Notes under the pieces: generated by a model
Database searches by the model: none
The model's input: only the letters and a program-made list of their open reading frames with translations
Told to the model about the DNA's origin: nothing
Made by a program: the position numbers and the translations under genes
Part shown: in pieces, positions 1 through 11,000 of the stretch
Numbering within the stretch: the stretch's first letter is position 1
How the letters are laid out: every line of letters starts with the position of its first letter
Assembly: GCF_001625215.2 (NCBI RefSeq)
Contig: NC_030385.2
Span: 34,063,598 to 34,127,597 of the forward strand
Origin: Daucus carota subsp. sativus
Taxonomy: Eukaryota > Streptophyta > Magnoliopsida > Apiales > Apiaceae
Direction of reading: 5' to 3'
DNA: 64,000 nt

Positions 1-376
1 TGGAGTGAAACTAGAACCTCTTAGTTATAATTTTAGATGATTATCTATATATCATATTATAGCTAACAAATATAAATAAGACCCTTGGAGATGCTCTAAC
101 AGTATATTTACACTTTTAGCTAACAGTTATAGCTATCACCCTTGGAGATGCTGTTAGTGTACTAACAGTGTGCGCAATCTGTATAATGTATCCTTTCGTT
201 ACCTGATATCATATTATCTGTAAAATTTGCAAACAAGCAGATGAAGTTGCATGGTTCCCCTGCATTTGATAGTAGCAAAAACAGCTATATAGATACTCAC
301 ATGGAGGTAGTCTCAAGTGCCTAACAAAACTTTTCTCCAGTCAGTACAAGATCATGCAACTATTACAACTTATAAG
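1..376. other. Intergenic edge with a possible MITE end
   Basis: This stretch lies downstream of the first glutaredoxin gene and has no supportable reading frame. The phrase CTTGGAGATGCT occurs twice (about 85-96 and 141-152). It resembles the GAGCATCTCCAA ends of common plant miniature transposons, so a truncated element may run off the left edge. Both ends cannot be seen. Confidence 0.3.
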
Positions 377-685
377 CTATATCCAGATAGCTTTAGCCTT
401 TAGAAGCATCGGCACTAGCTTGCCTTGGACATGGAGGCTCATGATCTCATTAGCCCCGCCAATGAGTTTCTTTCCAATGAAAACTACAGGTACACTAGGC
501 TTATGGCCTAATGCCTTGAGTTCCTTTTGCAGTTGCTGTCCATTTGAGTGTTCATCAAGTTCATAGACTATCGGGTTTGCCCCGAAACTGTATATCAGTG
601 TCTTGATGCTGTGGCTCATGCAGCAAGAGCTTTTGCTGAAGATCACCACAGGATATTCCTCCCCCAATCTCGTGACTGTAGCCAT
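377..685 (-). CDS. CC-type (class III, ROXY-like) glutaredoxin, CCMS active site
   Basis: An intronless 102-residue protein, the usual length for plant CC-type glutaredoxins. The active site CCMS is at residues 21-24. The cis-proline segment SVPVVF (about 64-69) and the glutathione-binding GG (about 76-77, GGANE) are in the expected places. The C-terminus has LVPMLL, close to the L**LL motif used in TGA-factor binding, and ends AIWI, like the ALWL tail of ROXY proteins. Family members act in nucleus and cytosol as redox or co-repressor partners of TGA bZIP factors, in development, nitrate and stress signalling. The ATG (683-685) opens the conserved domain directly and a TATA box lies upstream. 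It is more diverged from genes 2 and 3 than they are from each other. The family call is firm; the biological role is inferred. Confidence 0.93.
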   Translation of the reverse strand: MATVTRLGEEYPVVIFSKSSCCMSHSIKTLIYSFGANPIVYELDEHSNGQQLQKELKALGHKPSVPVVFIGKKLIGGANEIMSLHVQGKLVPMLLKAKAIWI

Positions 686-877
686 TAATGCAGATAGTAG
701 GATGTGTACAGATCACTGAAACAAACAGGCCTTTTTACGATGGAAATTTAGGCTTAAATGAATGGAAGAATTCTGAACAATTGACAGAGAAGTCTAGAGT
801 ATTAACAAAGTTAAGATCTCTAAGTCTGTCGTCAAGCCAATGATATGTTTCGAGGAACTTGAGTTCTAGTGAGGACC

Positions 878-885
878 TTATATAG
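878..885 (-). promoter_or_regulatory. TATA box of the first glutaredoxin gene
   Basis: On the minus strand this reads CTATATAA, about 190 bases upstream of the ATG at 685. Similar boxes sit 100-160 bases upstream of the other four glutaredoxin genes, which supports the assignment. Confidence 0.5.
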
Positions 886-1950
886 TGAATGTCTGGAGAG
901 TGTTGAAGTTGCACCAGCTAGTAGATGTGTGAACTTGTGAAAAGGAGAGAAAAGCTAATGCTTCGTAGATTAACATATCATTGGTTGATGGTGATAGATT
1001 ACATGGAATATAAATCTTTGATCTTCGTATCATTAGATTTTTATGAAAAAACTCAACAATGTTTCATTGTATATCTCGGTGGTTTTAATAAACATAACTT
1101 TGGTTCACTACATATTCTGCATATGAGACTTTGTAGCTCTTTTTCTTTTTATATTATTCCATCTATTTCCAAAAACAGATATTTGCAAGGTAGAAGGAGG
1201 CGCAAAGATAGCCCGCAGTTCCCACAAGGATTTACATAATAGTATTTGCATGTTGAAATATGAGTTACATTCTAGAAATGCAGCGCAGATGATATTTTAT
1301 GCGCATAAAATCATATGATTGTAGTATTAATAATGTGGGTGGCATCTGCAGATATGATATTCTCATGATCAGGTGATTCTGTGGAAATATGCTGATGGTT
1401 TGGGCATCTAATTGATCAAGTCTTGGCAACCCTGGCCACTCAACAATGATCTTCATTTCAGGTACTAGTTGCTTATAATTTGAAGGTGCTTAAGATTCTT
1501 TTTCATTTTGAGAGGCTGTCTAGTAGTAAGACTTATCATTTGTGATAGTATATAAAGGAAAGCTATAGGAATTTGTGATAGGTAACACTTGTTTCAAGAA
1601 TATTCTAGCAAAGTTGGGTATTATCTCTGTAAATGAAATTATATTTCAATTATTTGAGTGACATTTTATTACAAAAGCATTTCTTCAGAAAAGAGAAGAA
1701 TGAAACATATATCTCCCTTTTACTGTCTTACAAAGAAAATGAAAGAATTCTTGGTGGATGAAATTTTCACAAACTGTAAGAAACTTTGATCAAGATACTA
1801 CATTTCAAATTAAAATACAGACCTAATTCACACTGATATTGAATGTTGGGCTTATGGAAGGCCTAATCTTGCATCAGGGACATTGAATTCTGAGAATTCG
1901 TTGGAAGTCATTTTCCAGATCAAAATTACATGTTGCACATCACATATCAG

Positions 1951-2123
1951 CATGAGTACAGGCACATTGTCCATTAGATCTTTGGTACTTGTTATGCATG
2001 AGTACAGGCACATTGTCCATTAGATCTTTGGTTTGGTACTTGTTATGCATGAGTACAGGCACATTGTCCATTAGATCTTTGGTACTTGTTATGCATGAGT
2101 ACAGGCACATTGTCCATTAGATC
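1951..2123. repeat. Minisatellite, about four copies of a 43-48 bp unit
   Basis: Four head-to-tail copies begin CATGAGTACAGGCACATTG and continue through TTAGATCTTTGGTACTTG. The copies are nearly identical. One has a small extra GGTTT-type duplication, and the last is cut short after TTAGATC. Near-identity points to recent expansion. Confidence 0.95.
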
Positions 2124-2594
2124 ATAGTGTTTTTTGTAAGCATTTTATCAAACTATACTATTTTGGATAGTTTGCATTTATATCAGTGGAAGAAATCTTT
2201 GATTATATGTTGTTTACACATGTCAATAACTGATATAGCATTGTAAATGTGTTTCCCTGTTTTGGGAACAGTTTGCTCTTTTCTCGTCTACTGTGCTGCA
2301 AGTCTGCAACTCTTTCTGGATTCATATGTGTTCTGTTCCACCCTTATTGACTTCCTTTCACTTGATAATGAGCGTATGATCATGCATGGCAAAGCTTGCA
2401 ACATTTGATCAAGGACAATTTAGTTGGACAAATTATACATTAATATTACGTTTTATAACAAATCTCAAGCCAAGTCCAGAACAGATAATGTATATGTATT
2501 ATGTATAGGATCTCCATAATATCTGGTTGATACAAAAGCTTATCAAAAGTTAGTAGTAGTACACTACTGACTAATGTGAGATGTGGCTTGGCAG

Positions 2595-2903
2595 TTACAC
2601 CCATATAGCATTAGCATCTTTGAGAAGAGGCACCAGCTTGCCCTGTAGATGGAGGCTAAATACCTCGTTAGCTCCCCCGATAAGCTCCTGACCTATGAAC
2701 ACTGCTGGTACGCTAGGCTTGCGTCCTAATGCTTTCAGTTCCTTCTCCATCTGCTCACCATTTGGATGTTCATCAATCTCATAAACAGTCGGGTTTGCCC
2801 CGAAGCTGCAGATAAGTGTCTTAATGGAATGCGACATTGAGCAAGTGCTTTTGCTGAAGATCACAACTGGATATTCCATTCCCATTCTTGTGACCAATGC
2901 CAT
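2595..2903 (-). CDS. Glutaredoxin of the CC-type clade with a CSMS active site
   Basis: An intronless 102-residue class III glutaredoxin. The active-site motif at residues 21-24 is CSMS, so the second cysteine that names the CC-type class is serine, leaving one catalytic cysteine. SVPAVF, GGANE and the C-terminal LVPLL (a match to L**LL) followed by AIWV are present, so the fold, glutathione site and TGA-binding tail look intact. It is nearly identical to the gene at 5235-5543, and the flanks are also duplicated, so this is a tandem pair. A TATA box lies about 100 bases upstream of the ATG. Expected role: monothiol-type glutaredoxin or TGA-factor cofactor. Enzymatic activity cannot be judged from sequence. 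Confidence 0.93.
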   Translation of the reverse strand: MALVTRMGMEYPVVIFSKSTCSMSHSIKTLICSFGANPTVYEIDEHPNGEQMEKELKALGRKPSVPAVFIGQELIGGANEVFSLHLQGKLVPLLKDANAIWV

Positions 2904-3660
2904 TGCTACAACTGAGAAATGAGAAAGATATTTGATTGACTCTTGTGATGTACTTGATGAGTTGCTAGATCTTGGTTGAGGTGTCTCGGGTTAAGAAGCG
3001 AGTATATATAGAGGAGTGAATGGCTTTGCCAGAGGTACATTGTGCAGCATCGCGAAGAGTCGTTAAAGATATTGAGTTTATCCGATTGAGATGCCTTTTT
3101 CGCAAGAATCTCATTGTGCTCAGATGAAGAACACGAAAAGTAAACCGATGACCGACCTTGAAAAAAAGTTGAGCAAAGGCCATGAGTTGGATGTGACTGA
3201 TCAGAAGACCAAAAACAAACGTGGGAGTAAATTTACGAGTCTTGACAATTCTCCGTACAAGTGCAGAACAGAATATATACTGACCCTCTGGACTTTCAAG
3301 TTTCTTTGCTTCAACTGATTACTGGTTACGTTGATAATCAGGTAATTAAGTTGTCTAAGCAATTGCATAAAGGTGATCCAGGGGAAAAGTCATGATATTA
3401 TCATGATAATATAATAAGATTGTGATGAGAATCAATGCATCTGGCTGTCTTGTCTCCACGGCAGAGATAATGTGGAAGATATTCGCATGTAAAACAAGCA
3501 AACAGGGGAAGTATATGAGATGGGGACAGGTGTCATGTTGTATGTCCAGGACTGCTCTGGCTACAAAGAAATCGAAGGGCCAATTCTACATACATAATAT
3601 GTCCCACTCGGAAACAGGATTGAATACGGAATTCATCTTACTCTTACAATCGTAAATGCA
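2904..3660. repeat. Upstream flank shared with glutaredoxin gene 3 (segmental duplication, copy A)
   Basis: Several blocks here recur in order at 5544-6710. Examples are the GAGTTTATCCG block (about 3072 and 5754), the GATGACCGACC block (about 3147 and 5825), and the GATATTCGCATGTAAAACAA block (about 3478 and 6578) followed by a GCTACAAA..GAAGGGCC block. With the coding copies this shows a duplicated unit offset by about 2.6 kb at the genes, with the distal part stretched by later insertions. Confidence 0.8.
3003..3010 (-). promoter_or_regulatory. TATA box of the second glutaredoxin gene
   Basis: TATATATA, about 100 bases upstream of the ATG at 2903 on the minus strand. The same arrangement recurs in the duplicated gene, with its box at 5673-5680. 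Confidence 0.6.
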
Positions 3661-3826
3661 GCACACACTCAATTGAATTGAAATAAATTGTGATTTGTAA
3701 TTTTTGACAGGTTTTATGTCCAATATCCTCATTGTTGCTGTGTTTAGTTATTATGATACATTAGGCTTTCTGCTAATGGTCTTTTTTTGTTATGAGAAGT
3801 TTTTGCTCGTGTTTAATTTTGAATAG

Positions 3827-4056
3827 TCACGAGGCCTCTTCAAACGATTCCAAGATCATGCGATGAGGTTCGAGAATTTTCTAGTGCTGATAAGAAGAAA
3901 TATCTTTACACCTATGGATCTGGTCGAGAAGGAAGTTCAGATGCATCATGCATGTCATGTAAGCTGCAAGCACTTTGGTGGATTCCTTGTTGTAAACCTC
4001 ATCTAGATGAAAGAGAAGTTGATGCTTTTCTACAAGATATTCCTTCACTGGACAAT
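3827..4056 (+). pseudogene. Exon-like coding fragment of an unidentified gene
   Basis: An open frame of 76 codons (3829-4056) lies between an acceptor (..GAATAG) and a strong donor (GTAAGT). It encodes a cysteine-containing segment with CMSCK, WWIPCC and then DEREVDAFLQDIPSLDN. Codon content and the two splice signals look like a real exon. A diverged copy lies at about 8880-8994 plus 14013-14212, interrupted by the copia element. Another homologous block follows each copy (about 4330-4430 and 14445-14560). I do not recognise the family. With no convincing flanking exons or start codon, it is probably a gene remnant carried along with the glutaredoxin duplication. A short-exon gene is the alternative. 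Confidence 0.45.
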
Positions 4057-5234
4057 GTAAGTTCTTAATGTTTTAAATAAGATACCTATATCACTGTGAG
4101 ATATGCAAAGTTTCTCCGAAGTTAAGTCTCAGCAAAACAGTAGAAAAATCTCTGGTGCAAGATAAATAAATTACTGAGATGTGGTTACTTTACTGATGCC
4201 TTTAAGATTACTTAACTGATCATCTTAATACAATTTACTCTATGAGATTATTAAGTTTAGACCTTTTTGTTGTACGTTGATTGTCGTTTATGCTTGATCC
4301 CCTTGCGTTTTTTTTTATAAATTTTAGTAAGTTGTGATGAGGGGGACCATAGGAAAACTCTTATCTTTCTCCGCGTCTGCTATGGAATCCTCCCTGGAAC
4401 ATGCAAGAAGTAATATCAGAACGAAAATAAGCATTAAAAGAAACAACTTTAAAGAAAGGGTACGGTGTACATCAGCATGCAGTTTTAATCAAGCAAAGCA
4501 AGGCATTATGATCTTACAGAATTGCCCATGTCTGAATTGTATAATATCACCTGTTGTGAATCACAGGCATGTATGCGATATGCACACACAATCGAGCAAT
4601 GCACATCTGAGGACAAAATATATATTGGCCCCTGCAATTCGACTTTTTCCATCCGTTTTATATCAGTGAGATGCATGATGCATGTGATACCATGACTATG
4701 AGTTCTGCTCCGTGCAGATTGTGATACCTTAGCCAGTTTCTTTCTCTCTTTTTCCCCTTTAATTGTAGTAGATGTCTATGATTTTTTGCTGTTAACTAAC
4801 TACACATATTAATAGCTGATACTGTAAACCAGGCCTTGTTGATATTCTCGAGGATGATCAAGCCTGTGGATATAATTCCAGACAATTCTTTCAACACTTA
4901 GTACCAGAACGAGCTGGTGCATCAAAGTACTGGACTTCCTGAGCAAAATGGTAAATCAGCATTTCTACCGGTTGAATTTGAATACTAGACTTCGCTAAGC
5001 CAACATTATTTCTTATATGTGAATCGTCCATGTTGATATCGTTACTGAATGTTCAATCAAAGATCACAATGCGCAGTTAAAAGCAAGGTATTGGTTATTG
5101 ATAAAACATAGTACATATCAAGGTTTGATAATTATTGTTAGTACAGGAGCTATTCTTTGATATCAGCTAAGCCAAAAATATGCTGTGTGTTAATATAAAC
5201 ACTAATAAACTGATACATGGATATGCCTTGTCAG

Positions 5235-5543
5235 TTACACCCATATAGCATTAGCCTTTTTGAGCAGTGGCACCAGCTTGCCCTCTAGATGGAGGCTAAA
5301 CACCTCGTTGGCTCCTCCAATAAGCTCCTGGCCTATGAACACAGCAGGTACGCTTGGCTTACGTCCTAAAGCTGTCAGTTCCTTCTCCATCTGCTTACCA
5401 TTTGGATGCTCATCGATCTCATAAACAGTCGGGTTTGCCCCAAAACTGCATATCAGGGTCTTAATGGAATGGGACATCGAGCAATAGCTTTTGCTGAAGA
5501 TCACAACTGGGTACTCGACGCCCATTTCTGTAACCATTGCCAT
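5235..5543 (-). CDS. Glutaredoxin of the CC-type clade with a CSMS active site (tandem copy)
   Basis: An intronless 102-residue protein differing from its neighbour at 2595-2903 at only a few positions, mostly in the first 20 residues and near the C-terminus. CSMS is at 21-24, SVPAVF and GGANE are in place, and the tail reads [13 protein letters not shown]. Keeping an intact frame and the same unusual active site after duplication suggests that both copies are under selection or that the duplication is recent. The start codon at 5541-5543 follows the family alignment. A TATA box is at 5673-5680. The predicted role is the same as for the other copy. Confidence 0.93.
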   Translation of the reverse strand: MAMVTEMGVEYPVVIFSKSYCSMSHSIKTLICSFGANPTVYEIDEHPNGKQMEKELTALGRKPSVPAVFIGQELIGGANEVFSLHLEGKLVPLLKKANAIWV

Positions 5544-5672
5544 TTCTGCAACAGAGAATATGCAAGCTATATGCTTAAGTAGTTAAGTGGAAGTGTTTGA
5601 GAGATGTTTCTTGTAATGTACTCAATGAGTTGCTTCAACTTAATTGTGAAAAATTGCGGTTCAAGAAGTGAC

Positions 5673-5680
5673 TATATATA
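5673..5680 (-). promoter_or_regulatory. TATA box of the third glutaredoxin gene
   Basis: TATATATA, about 130 bases upstream of the ATG at 5543 on the minus strand, in the same promoter context as the box at 3003-3010. Confidence 0.6.
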
Positions 5681-6099
5681 GACGATACCAGTGGCTCTTC
5701 AATTACAAGTGTTATATTGCTTAGCTTCTATGTTGAGGCTGTTGAGGATATAGAGTTTATCCGTTTCGGATGCTTTTGAGCAAGATTCCCATTACACTCA
5801 GATCAAGAACGCCAAAAGAAATCTGATGACCGACCCCCCATAATAAAAGTTGGACTAATGAGGTTCTTATACGATCAGAAATGAAAGCTTGATGTGATTG
5901 ATCAAATGACTAATCAAACGTGCGATAAAACCTCCGTACAATTGCAGAACAAACTATTCTTAATGCGGACCTCGTCTTACTTGAGGAAACTCTATCTTCC
6001 GCGTAAATTTTAAAAATGCAGTTTGATGTTAACCGATGCTAATGACTCTGCTAAAGGACACTAGCTGTATCAGAAAGACGAAAGCAGCCAATATTTATA

Positions 6100-6371
6100 C
6101 ACTCTCTGTCCTGTTCATTTCTATACAGTTTCTTTTTTGGAATGTCCTGCTCAATTGTATACATTCTCAAAATAGTAATTTATAATATAAAAATTTAACC
6201 ACACCATCTACTTCTTCGGCTACACTCAGTTTCTACTCACCTTATACATTATATATTAGTTGGTCACACCATTTTACCCGACTTCTCCTATATGTCTTTA
6301 CTAAATTACATTTTTTCCTAATTTTCATGCCCCACCCCATACGTATACTACTCCATGGGATGGAGGGAGTG
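6100..6371. mobile_element. Degenerate Stowaway-type MITE
   Basis: The ends read CACTCTCTGTCC and, on the opposite strand, ACTCCCTCCATCCC. These match the CTCCCTCCGTCCC inverted repeats of Tc1/mariner-type Stowaway elements with some decay. The interior is AT-rich and non-coding. Confidence 0.55.
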
Positions 6372-7402
6372 CATGATACGAGCTTACAACACCTGAAACA
6401 TTGTCATTTTCTCATATCAATCTGCTTGGACTGACTGGTTGTTGATGTATTAAAGTTCTCTAAGCGGCTACAAGCAAATGTTCCAAGTGAATTACATGAT
6501 ATTATCCTGACAGTATAATGATATTGCGATGAGCATCTATGCATCCAGTTGTCTCCTTTATAGAGATAGTGTGAAAGATATTCGCATGTAAAACAAACAA
6601 ACAGAGCAAACAGCAAAGTATGAATCTGAGGCATGAGATGAGGCCACGTAATACGTATCGTGTAGTACCTCCAAGACTGCTTTGGCTACAAACGACGTGA
6701 AGGGCCGGTTATACAGAGCAGTTGCATTGTTGTATGATAACTCAAACTATCAACTATGGGCCAGTTATACGTGCATGATAAGTAGGTTGATAACTCAAGC
6801 ATTCAGCCACCAACTTAAACGCGCATTTGTATTATTTCAGGCAGAGAGTTATGCTTATTTGGGATAAAGAAAATAAAAGAAGGAAGCTTGCGGCATTTGA
6901 TGATCATGCCCTCAAGCGACACTGGACAACACTGGTGAGGAAGGATTAAGTACCTCCAGGGTTAGAGGGTTGTGGTAGGGGGAAGAGTGGCGTGTGAACA
7001 TTGTTCTGAAAATGATTTGAGGGTAAATACTACTACTACTTTTTCCTTAGTTACTTCTCAGTACTGTCTCTTGTGTAAATTATGACTCCCGATTCTTTGC
7101 ATTTTTTTTGGACACAGCCCACAGGATTAAAAAAGATATATAAAATAGCACACAAGAGTAAGAAAAATGAGTATAGTGATGGGAACAAATAATATTTAAT
7201 GTGAATGAAAGTAGCGGGTGAAATTAATTTTTATATTATAAAATTTTACTCTTTTGGAAGTTTTGAATCGTAAAAGATTGAGAGCAGTATCCCAAAAATG
7301 TAAAGATATATTGGGGGAGTATATTTCTTTGTCACATAACTTAAGTTTCGAAATCCTTGATCATCGTTCTTTCCACACTATTTTCGCTTTCATTTGATTT
7401 TT

Positions 7403-8092
7403 GAGTTAATTGTAATTGGCATTTTTTATATTTGGACATAATGCAGATTACACCTAATAGTTTTGGAAAATACACTTTGCATCCCCAGACTTTTAACCTG
7501 TAAACACTTTGCACCCTTTCCGTTAATTTCTGCTGTTACCGTTAACTTTTGCAGAGGCATTTTGGGAAATTTAATTATATTTAATTAAAATCAGACCTTT
7601 ATTTAAATTTTCTGACCATCTAAACGATTTTTTTGGGAAAAACTTAAAGAACGAAAGTTGTAGAGAATAAAAAGATCTTCTTAAAACTATAAGGTTCAAA
7701 TTTTTCATAATACTTTTTATAATTATTCTAAAAAAATTCAAAAATTAAAAATCTTGTAAAAATGAACAATCGTTTTTAAATAATTTTTTAAATTTTGAAC
7801 CTTATTGTTCTAAAAAGATCTTTTTATTCTCTACAACTTTCGTTCTTTAAGTTTTTCCGAAAAATATCGTTTAAATGGCCAGAAAATTTAACTAAAGGTC
7901 TTATTTTAATTAGATATAATTAAATTTCCCAAAATGCCCCTGCAAAAGTTAACGATAACGGCAAAAATTAACGGAAAGGGTGCAAAGTGTCTACGGGTTA
8001 AAAGTATGCGGCTGCAAAGTGTATTATCCAACACTATTTAGGTGCAATGTGCATTATGTCCAAACATCAGGGGTGTCAATTGCATATAACTC
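7403..8092. mobile_element. Mutator-like palindromic MITE with 9-bp target duplication
   Basis: A 690-bp element that is almost entirely one inverted repeat. Left and right arms of roughly 310 bases match with scattered differences, for example CTACAACTTTCGTTC and its complement. The ends begin GAGTTA. It is flanked by a perfect 9-base direct repeat TTGATTTTT at 7394-7402 and 8093-8101. Very long terminal inverted repeats and a 9-bp duplication are the hallmark of MULE-derived elements. No transposase is encoded. Confidence 0.88.
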
Positions 8093-8879
8093 TTGATTTT
8101 TTGCAATTCCTTTTGTTATGTTTGGTCGGGGAGAATGGAATATAGTGGAATTGACAAAATTAAAGAGGAACAATGAAGTTGCTAGGAAAGATATGAAACA
8201 AAAATGAACAAGAGCAGAATTTTTGTGTTGAAATTTGAGAAAGAAGGGAGTAGCAAAGAGGATGGAGCTTTTCATCTCAGCACTGAAAATTCCATTTGTA
8301 GTGTATGTTAGGAATGAAACAGGGAAGAAATAAAAAATTTGAACGTTAACACATTTTCAAATTTAATTCCATTCCTTTCATATCCGATAATCCCAATCAA
8401 CATGTTTGCCAATTTTACTAGAACAATTTTGAACATATTCTGCAACTGCATTGTCCTTTAACTTCTCAGAATTGAACGTTTTTACAAAGACAGTATGTCT
8501 AAATTCCAATTATAGGCCTATTCATACAATAGGCTTACATTTCACCTTTCCCGGACTCTGCACTCTTTCCCTCTTCCCAGGCCCTATATGTTTGGTTAAA
8601 TCATAAAATCCAAGAGTTTCAAATCCTCCGATCTCTATATTTTACTAGTCTGGAACCAAATTGATGCCAAAACAAAATGCTTCTGTTCACATGAGTAAAA
8701 AAAATCCGAGGAGCTTATGTAATGAATTATCAAATTTTAATCTTATGATAAATTTTTTGATAAGCTTCAATGTTCAATATGGTCATCCTTGTAATTATAG
8801 GTATTAGTTTTCACTGATATTAAAACTTTTCTATCTTTAAGGTATCAATATCCAATAGACTAAGTGAGAAGTGTCTTGA

Positions 8880-8994
8880 TCAAGTGAGTCCACAATCATG
8901 CCAGGCTATCTAGTACTGAGAAGAAGAAATATCTTAGCACCTTTGGCTTTGAGGTCGGTTAAGAGGCGAGATGAACTGCATTTTATGGATGTAA
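8880..8994 (+). pseudogene. Diverged copy of the 3.8-4.1 kb exon-like fragment, left half
   Basis: It matches 3840-3960 with many changes: the AGAAGAAGAAATATCTT block and a following GGTCGG block align. The frame is not maintained. The copia element is inserted within this sequence; the remainder continues at 14013-14212, ending in the TTCCTTCACTGGAAAATGC block that matches 4040-4056. Confidence 0.55.
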
Positions 8995-9315
8995 TGTTGG
9001 GGTTTGAAAACTCTTCTATTTAACAGAAAATAGAATTACATGCATGAGGAGTAACTCTCACTCAACTGCAATACAAAAACAAACCCTCTGAACTATATTT
9101 TTAGATACATAAGCTTGTGTTTTTTTTTATCTCACATACATGCTACTGAAATGAACGATGCTATCTATAGCCAGCCTTCAACATTGATGTGTGTGTGAAC
9201 AGCGTGTGTGAAGCTTTGAAGCCGGAATAATTGATCTGCTGGAATTGTCAAGTTGTGTGCTTTCAATGTATTGGAAACTGGTGTGCTTTTAGAGAAATGG
9301 CAGCTGGATTCTACA
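8995..9315 (-). repeat. 3' LTR of the copia element
   Basis: It has TG..CA termini (TGTTGGGG..TTCTACA on the plus strand) and matches 13686-14007 almost perfectly. Because the element reads on the minus strand, this left copy is the 3' LTR. Confidence 0.95.
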
Positions 9316-9317
9316 AT

Positions 9318-9328
9318 TCTCCCCCTCC
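9318..9328 (-). other. Polypurine tract of the copia element
   Basis: On the minus strand GGAGGGGGAGA lies immediately before the 3' LTR, the expected plus-strand priming site. Confidence 0.8.
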
Positions 9329-9350
9329 AGCTGTATTTTTGAGCCAACAG

Positions 9351-11000
9351 TCATTTACAATCCATCCCGATTATGTCTCGGCATAATCCTATCTTTTCTC
9401 GAGCAACTGCTTTTGTTAACATATCTGCTGGATTCTCATTTGTGTTGATTTTTGAAAGCTTGAACTCTTGTTGCTCGACTGCATCTCTAAGCCAGTGATA
9501 TCGAACATTAATATGTTTTGTGCGTGAATGATACATGGAGTTCTTGCTAAGATCCATAGCACTCTGGCTATCACAATGAATGATGTACTCCTTTTGCGGA
9601 AAACCCAACTCTTGGAGAAATCCTTTCAGCCACTTAAGTTCTTTACCAGCTTCTGTCATGGCAATGTATTCGGCCTCTGTCGTAGATAATGCTACACATT
9701 TCTGCAATTTAGATTGCCATGAGACTGCTCCCCCTGCTAGTGTGAATATGTAACTTGAAGTAGATTTTCTACTATCAAGATCTCCTGCCATATCAGCATC
9801 TGTATAACCTTCCAAGATTGGTTTCGCTCCCCCATAGCACAAACATAGTTTTGATGTTCCTTTCAAATACCGTAGTATCCATTTAACAGCTTCCCAGTGT
9901 TCTCTTCCTGGATTTGATAAGTACCTACTCACAACACCAACAGCATGAGCAATATCAGGTCTTGTACACACCATTGCATACATTAAACTACCTACAGCTG
10001 AGGAATAGGGCACATCTTTCATCATCTTCTTTTCTTTCTCAGTTGAAGGACAACTTTTCTTGCTTAACTTGAAGTGATTTGATAGCGGAGTACCTACAGG
10101 CTTGGCATTTTTCATGTTGAACCTTTTGATTACACGTTCAACATACTCCTTTTGTGATAAGAACAACTTCCTTGCCTTCCTGTCACGAATGATTTTCATG
10201 CCCAAAATCTGTTGTGCCGGGCCTAGGTCTTTCATATCAAAAAACTTTGACAAATCCTTCTTCAAGTTGTTGATCATGTTAATATCTTGACCCACTATCA
10301 GCATATTTTCCACATATAACAAAAGGATGACAAATTTTCCATCTGGAAACTTTTTTAGATACACACAGTGGTCTGCAATCGTTCTCTTGTATTGATGTTT
10401 CTCCATAAATGAGTCAAATTTCTTGTACCATTGCCTAGGAGCTTGTTTGAGACCGTAAAGGCTCTTCTTTAATTTGCAAACAAGATGCTCTTTCTTTGGA
10501 ACTTTGAAACCTTCGGGCTGCTCCATGTAAATTTCTTCTTCCAAATCACCATGAAGAAATGCTGTTTTCACGTCCATTTGCTCGAGTTCAAGATTTAGAC
10601 TAGCAACCAACCCAAGTACAACTCGAATTGACATCATCTTCACAACTGGCGAAAAAATCTCGTCAAAGTCAATTCCTTGCTTTTGTTGGAATCCTTTGAC
10701 CACGAGTCTTGCCTTGTGCTTCACAATATTACCTTCGGCATTTTTCTTTAACTTGAAAACCCATTTATTTTTCAAGGCTTTCTTTCCTTCGGGAAGTTTC
10801 ACCAATTCATAAGTTTGATTCTTCTGCAAAGATTTCATCTCGTCTTCCATAGCTTTCCACCAATTAGACTTGTCCTGATGAGATTGAGCTTCTTCAAAGC
10901 TCTCTGGCTCCCCCTCGCTGGTAAGAAGGATCCATTCAGATGTCGAGTATTTTCTTTGTGGAACTGGACCTCTAGTAGTCCGTCGAACTTGAGTATTTCC
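9351..11000 (-). mobile_element. copia element part: reverse transcriptase and RNase H
   Basis: The reverse transcriptase core is recognisable from VDVKTAFLHGDL-type and YGLKQAPRQWY-type copia motifs, which read here as MDVKTAFLHGDL and LYGLKQAPRQWY. The active-site region has LLYVENMLIVG where most relatives have a YVDD-type box. The RNase H domain carries GYTDADMAGD, TEAEYIA and HCDSQSA, and ends with the NPADMLTK motif typical of copia. Coordinates are approximate domain limits. Confidence 0.92.

Larger units (their letters stand above)
686..2594. other. Intergenic region between glutaredoxin genes 1 and 2
   Basis: Apart from the TATA box near 880 and the minisatellite at 1951-2123, I see no gene here. 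The short open frames lack family features and splice context. The last few hundred bases should include the 3' untranslated region of the second glutaredoxin. Confidence 0.5.
5544..6710. repeat. Upstream flank shared with glutaredoxin gene 2 (segmental duplication, copy B)
   Basis: This is the counterpart of 2904-3660. It is longer because a degenerate Stowaway-like element (about 6100-6371) lies inside it. The element has no counterpart in the other copy, so it probably inserted after the duplication. Confidence 0.7.

Noticed and set aside
9165-9347. Short open frame on the minus strand at the copia 3' end
   Set aside because: It lies almost entirely in the LTR, and the same sequence occurs in the other LTR; it is not a gene.
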